The notes beneath the pieces are model-generated. The model was not told the origin of the DNA, did no database searches, and was given only the letters and a program-made list of their open reading frames with translations. Below are positions 22,529 to 33,528 of a DNA stretch of 64,000 nucleotides, piece after piece (within the stretch, counting starts at the first letter, position 1; each line of letters starts with the position of its first letter). Both the position numbers and the translations under genes were made by a program. This stretch comes from Gliomastix tumulicola (lineage: Eukaryota; Ascomycota; Sordariomycetes; Hypocreales; Bionectriaceae). The DNA lies in NCBI GenBank assembly GCA_001599755.1, contig BCHX01000005.1, positions 3,964,409 through 4,028,408 of the forward strand. Direction: 5' to 3'.

Positions 22529-23314
22529 ATGTCTTCGGCTCGTTCGGCTCGCGTTCTTCCTTCTACAGCGCCTGCTGCGCCTGCAACCGCTGCGGATCTT
22601 CTTCCCAACATCTCTGCTGACGAGCTGCGCGCGTTTCTTGAGAGCCGTCAAGCTATCGCGCCTGCTTCTTCAGCCTCTACCTTCGAGGTTGCCTTGCCTG
22701 CTGCTCATCCCTCTCTGCAACGCGGCGTCGTCACGTCGATCTATCGCAAATCCAACGTGAGAGGAGAGGATGGCATGAAGACCCTGGAGAGATCAATCCA
22801 GCAGGGATACGCAAAGCTGTTGCCTGGCGTGGAACATATCCCGCAAGGACAGCTCCAAGTTCCTTGGGCGGCAGTTTGGGGTGAAGCGTACCGAGGCGAT
22901 GCGTCATGATGCGTTCACGACTGCGCTGAGCAAGGAGCTTCTCGAGGCGCTGTATAAAAAAAGCAGATGATTGCGCTTTCGAAGGGGATTGAGGAATTCA
23001 AAGCGCAGGAGACAGTGATGCAGGAACAGGAGGTGAAGGGGAAGGATAAGGACAGCGGCGGCCTCGAGGAGAGGATCAAGAGGACGTCCGAATTCAACGT
23101 TCCTGCTGAAGTGCAGCGTGCTCCTCGGCATCATGACCCTGGCGGCGGCGGCGGCGGCGGCGCAGAAAGAGGCGTGACTGATGTGTGCGGTGGCGCGTTC
23201 AAGCTGGCAAAGGGAAGGCCAGCACTGCGAAAGGAGATTAAGCAGGCCGAGTGTGCCCAGCTAACAAGGCTGGAGCGCGTGGTCACGAAGGATTGCAAGC
23301 GCGGGCCGGACTGA
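22529..23314 (+). pseudogene. Frameshifted coding-like remnant
   Basis: From ATG 22529 a frame runs MSSARSARVLPSTAPAAPAT, then DELRAFLESRQ, MKTLERSIQQGYAKLLPG, and stops at 22909. A second frame over the same end reads KFLGRQFGVKRTEAMRHDAF and then LLEALYKK, stopping just after a run of seven A at about 22958. One more A would join it to the third frame, QMIALSKGIEEFKAQE, which runs to 23314. The three pieces have similar, helical, Lys/Glu-rich composition, so the stretch looks like one gene broken by at least two frameshifts. The family is not recognised. A spliced gene is possible but no good intron borders fit. Confidence 0.3.
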
Positions 23315-26300
23315 TCGGGGCCAGCTCGCCTCTGCAGCCTACATACTACTCGTGTCTGCAAAGGGCCAAGAGCACACCGGCCAAGGCCGTTCTTCATCCA
23401 TGCATGATTGAAGCAGGATGAACGCGTGGAGGCCATCCACGAATGACAGTTTTGCCCTTCTCATCGCAAATAGGCGCACTGCGTGAGGCTGTAGCGAAGA
23501 CAGGGAAATTTGCCCTGGCGGGATGGATCTTCACATATTCGCCCACCATCTCACAGAGCGGGCGACAGGACCCGATGTTGGGCTGCGCTGGAGACGTGTA
23601 GGCGAGCGCTGTGTCTTGCTTCGGAAGCTACAGGCCAGACTCATCTTTGCCTTCTTTAGGGGGGGCATAAAGGAGCCCGATTTCGATGCCACGAAGCTGA
23701 GCATACAGAATGCGAATGCCAGATGTGTCAGACCAGGCTTTCGACCTAGTCTTTTCCCAACTACCACGACACTACGACACGATACCCAAGTTGTTTTCTT
23801 GCTTGATAACTTACCAAGATACCCAAGTTGTTTTGTCTCTGCCAGCCCACGACACATTCCATTCCCGATGCTGAAATGACTGATGCCTTAAGAGAAAACA
23901 AGGCTGTGGTGCCTGCTACCTCGACTGACATTGTGCGACTGCTGCCTCCTACCATCGCGCGACCTCGTTGCCAAGGCCGCCGACGAGAAAGACCAGAAGG
24001 CCCTGGTGGACGACCTGAAAGCCCAGTACGGCATCAGTCAGTGCCAGCCATATATGAACCCAATCGCGATCATCCTTGCGCAGGCCCAAAGAAAGCAGGC
24101 TGCGCATGACTCGGTGTATCACGCTTGTCGAAGCAGTGTTCGCGTGCCCACGCGCTGCCAATACTCAAGGCACTATGACCGTCCTGGCTCGACAACGGGG
24201 ACTCCCTCTTCACTTTGGCGTTCGCTGGAATCCATCAAGCTGTTCGAGCGCGTTGCTCAGGCCAACGAGAACGGGAACGCTCAGTCATCAAGGATCGGCT
24301 CAATCACCAGGCATCAGCGTTTGCCGTGCCGTGCTGTTTTGAACGACACGACAACGGCACAACGTCAGCACCATCCAGAGGGGATTCGATGGCGTCTGAT
24401 GGAATATCGACAGGTCTCCTGGAGGCTCCGCCGTATGCTGGTGGATAACTGCTTCCAAATGCACCACAGTCAACTACCGGAGCCCCATCTACGTTTTTTC
24501 AACGCAGCTCGCGTTTGATGGGTGCATTGTGGACGACAAAGGCGAAAAATAAGAGAAAGGAGGTTCTGCGATAAGTATGTCCGAATATGCCCCGTTTTCG
24601 TCCGGCCGACGTGCTCGTCCGAAAGACAAGCAACAAGGCGATAGATGGCTGGAGCTTGGGTGGTCCGGAGGAGAGGGCAGTCATATCATGGTGCTCTGCA
24701 ATATATCTGAGGAATCTGAACAGAGGAAGATCCTGCCGTGGGATAAGCATCGTGAAGCTCTCACTTGGGCAGATACACACCGGGAGTTTCCTACCCGGCG
24801 AGGGCCACCTTGCATCGGGAGCCAAGGATCGGCTGATTGGATTTTTCATAACGTGCTGCCGGTCGTTTTTACAAGACATCCCTGCCGCGCGTGTCGTATT
24901 TCGAGGCTTTGCCCGGTCTACGCTGAGCCTGAGCTGAACTGAGCCCCGGAGATCATGCGGATCTTATACGAAATGCATGTCAAAGAACGGACTGAAGTCA
25001 CGGATCGCCTGCTGGCGCTCGAGCGAGCCATTGCATACGACAAAAACGCGCGTCTGACTGCCGAGGAATGGGCCAACCACTTTTTGACGGCACACGGCAT
25101 CTGTATGCATAAATGGCCCATGCTCGGCAGCATAGAGGCCCGCTACGAGCCCGAGCCCGACCGCTCGCCCAGCTGTGAGGCCCTTTTCCCGTTTACAAGC
25201 CATTTACGGAAGCTCGGCGGCTCGGACGGCCGGACCCAGGTTGCGATTACAGCCACGGACCGGTCGCAGCTACTTGCTATAGCTCAGCTCTTTCAGGATG
25301 TCAGGAGGTATGCTCATGAGGGCGAGGGTGGGGGCGAGGGCCTGGCGTTCGCCGCCGGCGCGCTCGTGCTCTTCGAGGCTATAGACAGGGCGACGTCGTC
25401 GTCAGCAGCTGGCCAGGCGCCGGCCAGGTGCGGACTGAGCCGCAACGGCCTCTTCGTCCAATTTTCTTGTGCCTTTAGGCTAGCACGACGCAATAATCCT
25501 TGCAGTCTTATAGTCTGTACCAGTTTCCCCCATAACGGGTCGCGAAGAACACCAATCTTGGGTAAAGAACGGTAATTCGCCTCAACCACGTCACTAGTGA
25601 GCACTGTCATTGGCCCTGGCTGGATTCAAGGCGCAGACGGACGTCCATGCTGCCTGGCAGCTGCGAGATATGCATTGGACAGCCCTTTGGCTTGCGCTTT
25701 TGGGACTGGTTACTCTGCTCCCTCACCACGCCTGCCGACAGATACAACGAGCCTGTCGCCGCCACTATTGAGACGGGCAACGTGCCCGTCTTGGACTGCA
25801 CCAGTCACCTTGACTTTGACTAGGCTGCGTGTGCAAGGGCAGCCGTACGACCACAGTCTCAAGTACTGTACTTCACGGCGATTGGAACAGGGACCATTGC
25901 CCCTCGGAGTGCAAAGTCTTTTCATGGTGGACTGGAATTCTGGCTACTTCGCAAAGCTTTTGACGTTGCGTGAACCAGGAACGAGGGCAGGATACCCGCA
26001 TAGACTGTGGGTATCCTCCATCGTGCGAGTGCGAGAGTCGATTGAAGTGTAACGACAGCTATTGCTGCTCGAGGCCCGATGGCAGTATCCCTCGCAGGGC
26101 TTACTGAGAGCCCAAGGTTGTGAAGTGAGGTGTGCCTCACATCAGCGTTGGGTAAATATTGTTGAGAGGTTTCTCGGCACATTGCGTCGCAATTATTCGA
26201 AGGATGCCGGAGTTGAAGTGGACTCTATCACGTACGTTCGCAAGCTAACAGCACTGTGTGAAGGGTGTTAGCAACATCAAAGAGATCTGGAGGTCACGGC

Positions 26301-29197
26301 GCCGCCTCGTGGAATTTCGACGATTGTGGGAAGCGAGACAGCTCATGGAGAATACGAAGAATATTCTGATCCCCGCTATGGACTTTTGTCCTTGAAATGC
26401 CTGTCTTCGAGAAGGTCGACATCCCAAGCATGGGCGGTCGTTTCCGTGACTTGGCCGCCTGGTCTTGGATGATGTTTCGTGACGCTTCCATGCACATGGA
26501 ACTGACCCAGTACTGTCCAGCGTACACCGGCACGAGGACAAATCCATATGCGGCGCGCTGGTCGGTGGCCCGAGGATAAAAGACCGGTCGTGGGCGGGCG
26601 TGGTGCTGGATATTCTTCGCCCCGTCCAATGGCCGAGGCAAACATGATACGAACCGAAGGGCTCGACGACCACTAAGAACAAACTCGCTTTGCAGGCATC
26701 AACACGCACCGCTGCTGCCGTTATCTCATCTCGTGCGCTTTCCACCACAGCGGGAGACAATCAGATGGGAGGGACGAGTGGTTCGATCCGATTAGGATGG
26801 GTAGCCTGTCATCATTGAAACTGAAAGCCTGGACGCCTATCCGGATGTTCAAGAGCGTCCGCTTTGCAAAAAGTGATCCAAGATGCTGGGCACAACATGA
26901 ATGCCCTTACGATCTATGTCTACTAGGCAACCTCGACTACGGTACCGGTTGATCTAAATGGCATCTTCCCGAAGAACGTGTTCATTAAGGTCATGGAGGC
27001 GCTTAGCCGCAAGCCGCACAAGATTTCGACAGGAAGGACCGTTATTCTCGCGTCATACACCACCGTGTACGCCCGCCCGTTCAAACAAACCTAAAGATGG
27101 GTTAAGAAGGTCCGGGCGCTGGCAGTGGAAGAAGAAGATGCGCGGATGAGGGGATTCTTGGGTATCGACACTGCTGGCTTATTATCCTCGCTTCTCTTTA
27201 TAATTAGAGGTATTGCTGGGGCGATAAGCGACGCAGAACCGCTCTTTGGAGGTGACAGGACTCTACCCCGTCAGCCATTCGGCAGCGATGTCATCCGCAA
27301 CCATTCACTCCCTGGATGATACCTTGGGCCTCTTATGGATATGAAGCTCCTATACACGCCTGACACACTAAAAGCTGCAGTGACCCTACCCCAACGAACA
27401 AGATGACTTGGCAGAAGTCGCCCCTTCGCCTATTCCCGCGCGATCGTCCGGCGCTCGGCGAGACGATCGCGTACGAACTGCGGTGCATTCGGCGCGGAAG
27501 CCTCAGCGCTGACTTCGGAGCATTTTAGCGCGTGGATACAACGAGCCGGCCAGCATCATGGTGCGAGGGTGATTGCAATGGGACCGACTTTTCATACGTG
27601 GCTTTTCACCCAATGCCCACGGTCTATTCGGGGAGTGATTGATCTATACATGTCCAATGCCTACACTCTTTCTCGTCAAGCGGCGATGGTGAGGGCAAAA
27701 GTTCCCCTTGATTGACGGGAACGACGGGAATGACGAGCTTGGGGTGCTCGTCAACGACGAATGGGACCAGTACGGCTTCTCGTTTCAGCTTGACTCGAAC
27801 GCGGAGGAGTGATTTCCCCTCACAACGCGGGAGCGTCATTACTGACGACGAGCAGGAGGAGCATAACGCTGCAGCCGGTCACCTCCCCTGAGACCAAGGC
27901 CGGCATGACCGCCGCCGAGCCAGAGATCGGCTAGCTTGCCAAGTGACCTCCAACGACTCCCCAAATACCCAGATCCAGGGGAAGGAGAATGTTCATACGA
28001 AATGTGACCCAAAACCGCCTGTCAGAAGAAGAACTCGAACGGCCGCGTTCATCGCTGTAGCGGAAACGATCGGTAAATTCCCGACCACGCTCAAGTGCAA
28101 GAATGACACTCTTGCCTTGACGATTTGCCACGACATTTCAAACCCTGGCAGTAAGATCGAACGAGCTGGACTTCAGAGGGCCCAAAGGGCCCTTTACATC
28201 TCCTACCCTAGCCCTCGTACGCTTCTTCCGACAAGAACAGCAAGGGTAAGAGCAAGGAGCGACCCTCCACGATGGAGTCGGCCAGAAAGAAGCCGGCCCC
28301 AAATAGCCTCGCTTTTAATCGTGGCTTGGATCGACCACTCCAAATGACAGCAGACGTATGATCGCTTTGCCACTGTCAGCGACAGTTTTAAGAGGCAGAA
28401 GAAGGAAGTTGATGAAGGGCCACCTTAGACTCTTCAAGTCTGCAAACTAGAGCAAGCGTCAGCACAGGTCTAAAAGCATGTGGAAGATTCATGATTAGTT
28501 TGGGGCGGACGTCTTGGATGATTTCGATTCGGATGAGATGGTTTAAGAATGAACTTGATTACGGCCGATACCCGGCGCAGTAGTCTGAGGCGAGAGGGAA
28601 CTAGGTGGTTGAGATTTGTTTTGCGGCGAAAAATTACCTCAGTCCGCAGGAGATACTGGTCTACCGTCACAGCATGACACACTTCAATGCTCCAATGCAG
28701 ACCCCTAATAAGATTAACAGGCAACATCCCCAGGTTCAAGATATCACGCTGTTAGTAACGTGAAAGGGTCGATGGACAACCAAGAATACCACATCACAGA
28801 CTCATGGGCAGGGAATAATCAATAAATCCCCGGTCTACGAGAGTCAAAGTGAGGAGGTGTTATCACACGATGGTGGAAACATCAAATGGACGATGATATC
28901 ACTGGCTAGAACGGGTGACAGCGCAGGATCGCGTATATATAAGACTTGCTTTCATTATGGGCAGAAGATGGACACTAGACTTCTTTATGCATACTATGCA
29001 AAAGCCCGTCCATTTGAAGGGGCTCGGTACACGACGACCGATTATTTACTGGATCTAGACGGCCTTCAGAACTTCATGAGACGATGCATGGCTGCGAGAC
29101 GTCATCCTCGCCTCCTTTGGGCTGATCTGTGTTATTACCCATAACCAGCAAGTGTTTCCGGCTGGAAAAGAATAAGAGACATGATCCTGGGCTTGAA
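23315..29197. other. Gene-poor region with short coding-like fragments
   Basis: Fragments worth noting: ATG 23876 (MTDALRENKAVVPATSTDIV), which after a one-base shift near 23957 continues as DLVAKAADEKDQKALVDDLK and NPIAIILAQAQRKQAAH, then degrades; and an ATG frame 24955-25575 (206 codons, MRILYEMHVKERTEV) with a plausible helical first half and a poor second half. Neither has a recognisable family. The rest shows no gene. Likely old decayed genes or transposon pieces, but no terminal repeats or transposase motifs were found. Confidence 0.35.
27439..27471. repeat. Perfect 10-bp inverted repeat with 13-nt loop
   Basis: CGCGATCGTC (27439-27448) is the exact reverse complement of GACGATCGCG (27462-27471). 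The arms could form a GC-rich hairpin or a dyad binding site. It lies in a gene-poor stretch with no associated gene. Confidence 0.6.
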
Positions 29198-29652
29198 ATG
29201 AGAGAAAATCGACTCATAGATCGGACAGATGAACTTGGCGCATCATTAACTACGACAGAATCGGCTACGAGAGCCCTCACCACCGTACTTTCGGCGGCCG
29301 CTTTTATCAACCTGATTATTTTGAATAGACAGTTGATAGCAGGCAAGTACATATTATCATATTTCTGGAGGGAACATTGCTAACAAGAGGCATAGCTTTG
29401 CAACTGAATGCCATCAAGGCGCTCGACGATATCATCAAGTTCCTACGGGAAGCTGGAGCTGGCACCTCAATTGAGCAGGGCAGGGAAGGAGAGCTAGAAT
29501 ATGCCCTACGAGATGTCATGGGAGTCGGGCTGATGGAGGCAGAAGTGGCAGCACTACAGCGGCGAGGGAGGTACCGCTCATTGATCCCCAGTGGTGCCAA
29601 ATTATCATGTTGGCATCGATCCAGCCACCACCGTCGCACATATTCGTGGTGA
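29198..29652 (+). CDS. Possible small two-exon gene, unknown product
   Basis: Exons 29198-29342 and 29396-29652 would give 133 residues. The proposed 53-nt intron has a GC donor (G/GCAAGT) and acceptor CATAG. Joining keeps the frame and makes a continuous helical protein: TTVLSAAAFINLIILNRQLI, then LQLNAIKALDDIIKFLREAG, then LEYALRDVMGVGLMEAEVAA. The last 20 residues look random, so the true end may differ through another intron. The protein has no motif I know. A TATA-like sequence (tatatataag, about 28934-28943) lies 255 nt upstream. It could also be a relic, as the surrounding DNA is gene-poor. Confidence 0.35.
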
Positions 29653-30622
29653 ACACGTCCCATACTGGACACACATGACCCAATAGAATACCTAAGAATA
29701 TTACCTGTTTTCTTTTCCGGGGCGAGCTTGCCCCGTCGGGTGGGGGAAATACGATATGATCCAACTTCTCCGTTATGCATTGCCCTGACATGTGTTCATC
29801 AAAGACTAGAACGCTCCAACCCGACACATTGCGGCTGTCCCGTCCCCTTTACATCTCCAATCTCCAGCCCCCTTCCCCTTCCCCCGCATTGAGGCCTGAT
29901 CAAAAGGATGCGGGGGAACACGCATTGCTGTTTGGGGAGATGACGGGGTGATTCAGGGGCCGGATTCCGGGCCTCCGCACTGAAATGCACTGATATTGCC
30001 CTGGATGGGGCTAAGCCTGTTCACGCTTGCTTTGGACGGTTTGATCCTTCTGTCTGATGACCCGACGGGTGTTTTCAGGGCAATTCAGACCAAAATCAGT
30101 CCTTAGCTTGCCATTTCCCTGTCTAGATCCTTGCTGGCGGCACCGCCGTTTGGACGCCACTCAGGCCGGCTGCCTCCGCTGACGATGCTCAGACCTTTCA
30201 GGACCAATAGCTGCTGAGATATGCGGGGGATCCCATTCGTGTTGCCCCAAGCTACTCCGCATTCTTGTCCCGACCATTTTATTTTTTTACGTACGAGGTC
30301 ATCTGATGCAGGGCCACGAGAGTCGGGGAAGAGCGCTCGGATATTTGATTGTCTTCGGCTGTTAGGACGGGGAAACATGGAGTGTGAACTGGAGGCGGGT
30401 CGAGACTAGCATCAGCGACAGGCAGCGGTGTCATTTCTGCCCATCTTTCACACGGAATCGGCACGAGCACACTTCAAGGGGGGGGGAAGCAATGGCGTCC
30501 GGGGATGTGGTATAAAAGGCACCATTTTCCCGCGTTTTCTGTGTCTCTTCTTCCGTGATCAACCAGCTGCAGACGCAACAAGAGACGGGATCTTCATTGG
30601 GCCTCCCCGACAGTTTTCTGCG
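29653..30622. other. Intergenic region and promoter of the GH95 gene
   Basis: Contains a GGCTAA hexamer (30009-30014), a G9 run near 30479 and a TATA box at 30511. No coding frame recognised. Confidence 0.5.
30511..30518 (+). promoter_or_regulatory. TATA box of the GH95 gene
   Basis: TATAAAAG lies 112 nt before the ATG at 30623, ideal in sequence and spacing. The following bases (GGCACC) are also seen after the weaker box before the gene at 62060. Confidence 0.65.
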
Positions 30623-33198
30623 ATGCTCGTCTCACTCAAGGCCGCCTTCGCGGTCGTTCTCCCGGCCCTAATCGGAGCTGTCAACTGCCAGCAGGGAACC
30701 TACGACCCCAATTACCACTTATGGTACAACACCTCCGGCTCCAGCTTCAGCACCGGTCTGGCCATCGGCAACGGACGTATGGGCGCCCTGGTCTTCGGGT
30801 CCGCCTCCGAGAAGGTCATCCTGAACGAAGCATCCGTCTGGAATGACCTCTTCAAAGACCGCACGAATCCGGGGTCATTGGCTTCATTCCCCAAGGTGCG
30901 AGACATGCTTGTGGATGGAAATTATACGCAGGCCGGGCAGCTTGTCCTGCGGGACATGTCCAGCATTCCCACCACATCTCGGTGGTTCAGCGTGACCAAT
31001 GATCTCCTGCTGGATTTCGGGCATGCCCAGGGCTCCATCTCCAAATATGAGCGATGGCTGGATACAATCAATGGCAACACAGGTGTCAGCTACGAGTACA
31101 GCGGCGTCAAGTATACGTACGGGAGTTCCATCCCAGCTGATTCGGTTTGAGCTAACACATTCACGATCAGACGCGAGTACATCGCCAACTTCCCGACGGG
31201 CGTGATTGCCATCAGACTCACTGCCAGCCAGCCCGGCGCCCTGAACCTCAATGTCACCCTGGACCGCTCCAAGGGGATTCTTGGAAAGTACGCCTCGACA
31301 GAGAACAACACGATTACTCTCGATGTCGGCGGCTCCGGATCAGATGCCGTTCCCTTCCGCGCTGGAGTGCGTGCCAAGTTGGATGGAGGTGAGTCTTGCA
31401 TGTCTGCCGTGTCTCTCTTGCGAAGCTTCACTAACACCAGCTACGTACTACACAGGCTCCATTAGCACCACCAGCAACTCGGGCCTCCGCATTACCGGCG
31501 CAACCACCGTCGACCTCTTCTACGACGCCGAGACAGCCTTCCAGTGGTCATCCGAGACCCTGTACAAGAACGAGGTCCAGAAGAAGCTGCAGACGGCCGT
31601 CTCCAGGGGCTTCCCCTTCCTCAAGGACCAGGCCGTTAAGGATCACAGCTCTCTGACGAAGCGGGTTGAGCTCGAGCTCGGGCCGGCCAGCACGAACGCC
31701 AAGCTCCCGACTGATTACCGCATCGATGCCTACCGTGCGAATCAGAGCGCCGACCTCAACTTTATCACGCTCGCGTTCAATTTTGGACGGCACCTGCTCG
31801 TCTCATCTTCGCGAAATACCGGTGGCCCTGGACTGGGTGTGCCGGCGAACCTTCAAGGCATCTGGAACGACAAGTACAACCCACCTTGGTGAGTGACGAT
31901 GCCCCCAGAATCTCTCTGGTATACTTCCAGCACTGACTCTCCGCAGGGGAAGCAAATACACCGTCAACATCAACACCGAGATGAACTACTGGCTCGCCGA
32001 AGTCACCAACCTCCCCGATACCCTCCGCCCCCTGTGGGATCTCCTCTGGCGCAGCCACGACAAGGGCACCTCGGTCGCCAAGAAGATGTACAACTGCCCC
32101 GGCTACGTCTCCCACCACAACCTCGACCTCTGGGGCGACTCGACGCCGCACGACAACGGCACCCAGTGGACGATGTGGCCGAGCAGCAGCCTGTGGCTCA
32201 CGCAGCACGCCATGGAGCACTACCGCTTCACGGGCGACAAAGACTTCCTCAAGAACAAGGCGTGGCCGCTGTTCAAGGATGCCGCGACCTTCTACGACTG
32301 CTACCTGTTCGACTTCGAGGGCTACCTCTCCACGGGCCCGTCCATCTCGCCCGAGAACGCATTCTATATCCCTGCTGGGTACCCAGATGCCGGCAAGCAG
32401 GCGGCCATCGACATCGGGCCCACGATGGACAACTCCCTCCTGTACGATCTCTACACCAACATCATCGAGTCGTCCGAGGCCCTCGGCATCGACCTCACCA
32501 CGGATGCCGTCCTCTCCAAGGTCAGGTCCAACCGCTCCAAGCTCCGTCCCGCCACCATCGGCAGCAAGGGCCAGATCCTCGAGTACCGCAAGGAGTACGG
32601 CGAACCGGAGCCTTCCCACCGCCACATCTCCCACCTCTGGGACCTCTACCCGGGCAGCCGCATGACGCCCGCCAGCAACCAGACGCTCGCCGACGCCGCC
32701 CGCAAGTCTCTCGAGCTGCGTCTCAACGCGGGCGGCGCGCACACGGGCTGGTCGCGCATCTGGACGGCCGCGTGCTTCGCGCGTCTGCTCGACGGCGACC
32801 AGGCGCTGTACCACATCGAGTCGCTGCTCAAGGAGCATCCCATGAAGAACATGCTGCAGGCCATCAGCCGCGGGGGCGTGTTCCAGATCGACAGCAACTT
32901 TGGGCTCGTCGCTGCCGTGTCGGAGTCGCTTGTGCAGAGTCATTCGGGCGTGGTTCACATTCTGCCGGCGCTGGGTAGCAAGCTTGCTATGGGGTCGGTG
33001 AAGGGGCTTGTGGCGCGTGGCGGGTTTGTCGTCTCGGTGAGCTGGATGGATGGGAAGCTGGTTGAGGCGCAGATCAAGTCGACGAGGGGTGGGAAGCTCG
33101 CGGTGCAGGTGGCTGATGGGCAGAACTTCAAGATTGATGGCGCGGATGTTGATGATGTGACGACGACGGCTGGTCGGACCTACACGGTCACTCTGTGA
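30623..33198 (+). CDS. Secreted GH95 alpha-L-fucosidase-type glycosidase
   Basis: Four exons: 30623-31116, 31171-31388, 31456-31888 and 31947-33198, giving 798 residues. The introns are 54, 67 and 58 nt. The signal peptide is MLVSLKAAFAVVLPALIGAV. GH95 hallmarks: the N-terminal beta domain starts LAIGNGRMGALVFG; the (alpha/alpha)6 barrel has NLQGIWNDKYNPPWGSKY, VNINTEMNYW (Asn389 and Asn391), Glu594 in ILEYRKEYG, HRHISHLWDLYPG (from His606) and FQIDSNFG (Asp697). By motif comparison the two Asn, Glu594 and Asp697 match the known catalytic set of GH95 enzymes. These enzymes remove alpha-1,2-L-fucose, and some prefer alpha-L-galactose. In fungi a likely substrate is fucosylated xyloglucan. Its stop is 330 nt from the stop of the convergent GH35 gene. 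The 486-codon minus-strand frame across it is a shadow. Confidence 0.95.
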
Positions 33199-33528
33199 GG
33201 AGAAACGCCTGCATGTGTAGTATAGATACAAATACATGACCTTTCAAGGATGGTGACTCGTTTTCTTGCTCGTTATTTATGTGATCATACTTTCAGCCCT
33301 GCCTATTTCCCAATTCCGTGTCCATCATTGGATACCACGAAGAGATCTTCTAGGTACAGTAGAGGATGTTTTTAACAAGTATGATCAGGGATAGAGGTCA
33401 AGAGGCTGTAGGTTCACGTTTGTTGTCTACTTCCTTTCTCTAATTGTCTATCGCAGCCACTGTCTTGCGTTTACTCTCCAGATCAAAGACACAGTCACTC
33501 ATGCTCATCCGTCTACCACATGGAGGAC
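33199..33528. other. Convergent 3' spacer
   Basis: 330 nt of AT-richer sequence between two stop codons; presumably both 3' untranslated regions and polyadenylation sites. No gene seen. Confidence 0.5.

Noticed and set aside
26245..26760. 171-codon minus frame in the gene-poor region
   Set aside because: Starts on a doubtful codon context, with random composition and no motif.
26785..26800. GGTTCGATCC suggesting a tRNA T arm
   Set aside because: Spacing is one base short of the B-box consensus and no cloverleaf can be drawn.
31777..33237. 486-codon minus-strand open frame across the GH95 gene
   Set aside because: Shadow of a GC-rich coding strand: the sense frame carries all GH95 motifs, while the antisense product is an Arg/Val/Glu-rich sequence with no domain.
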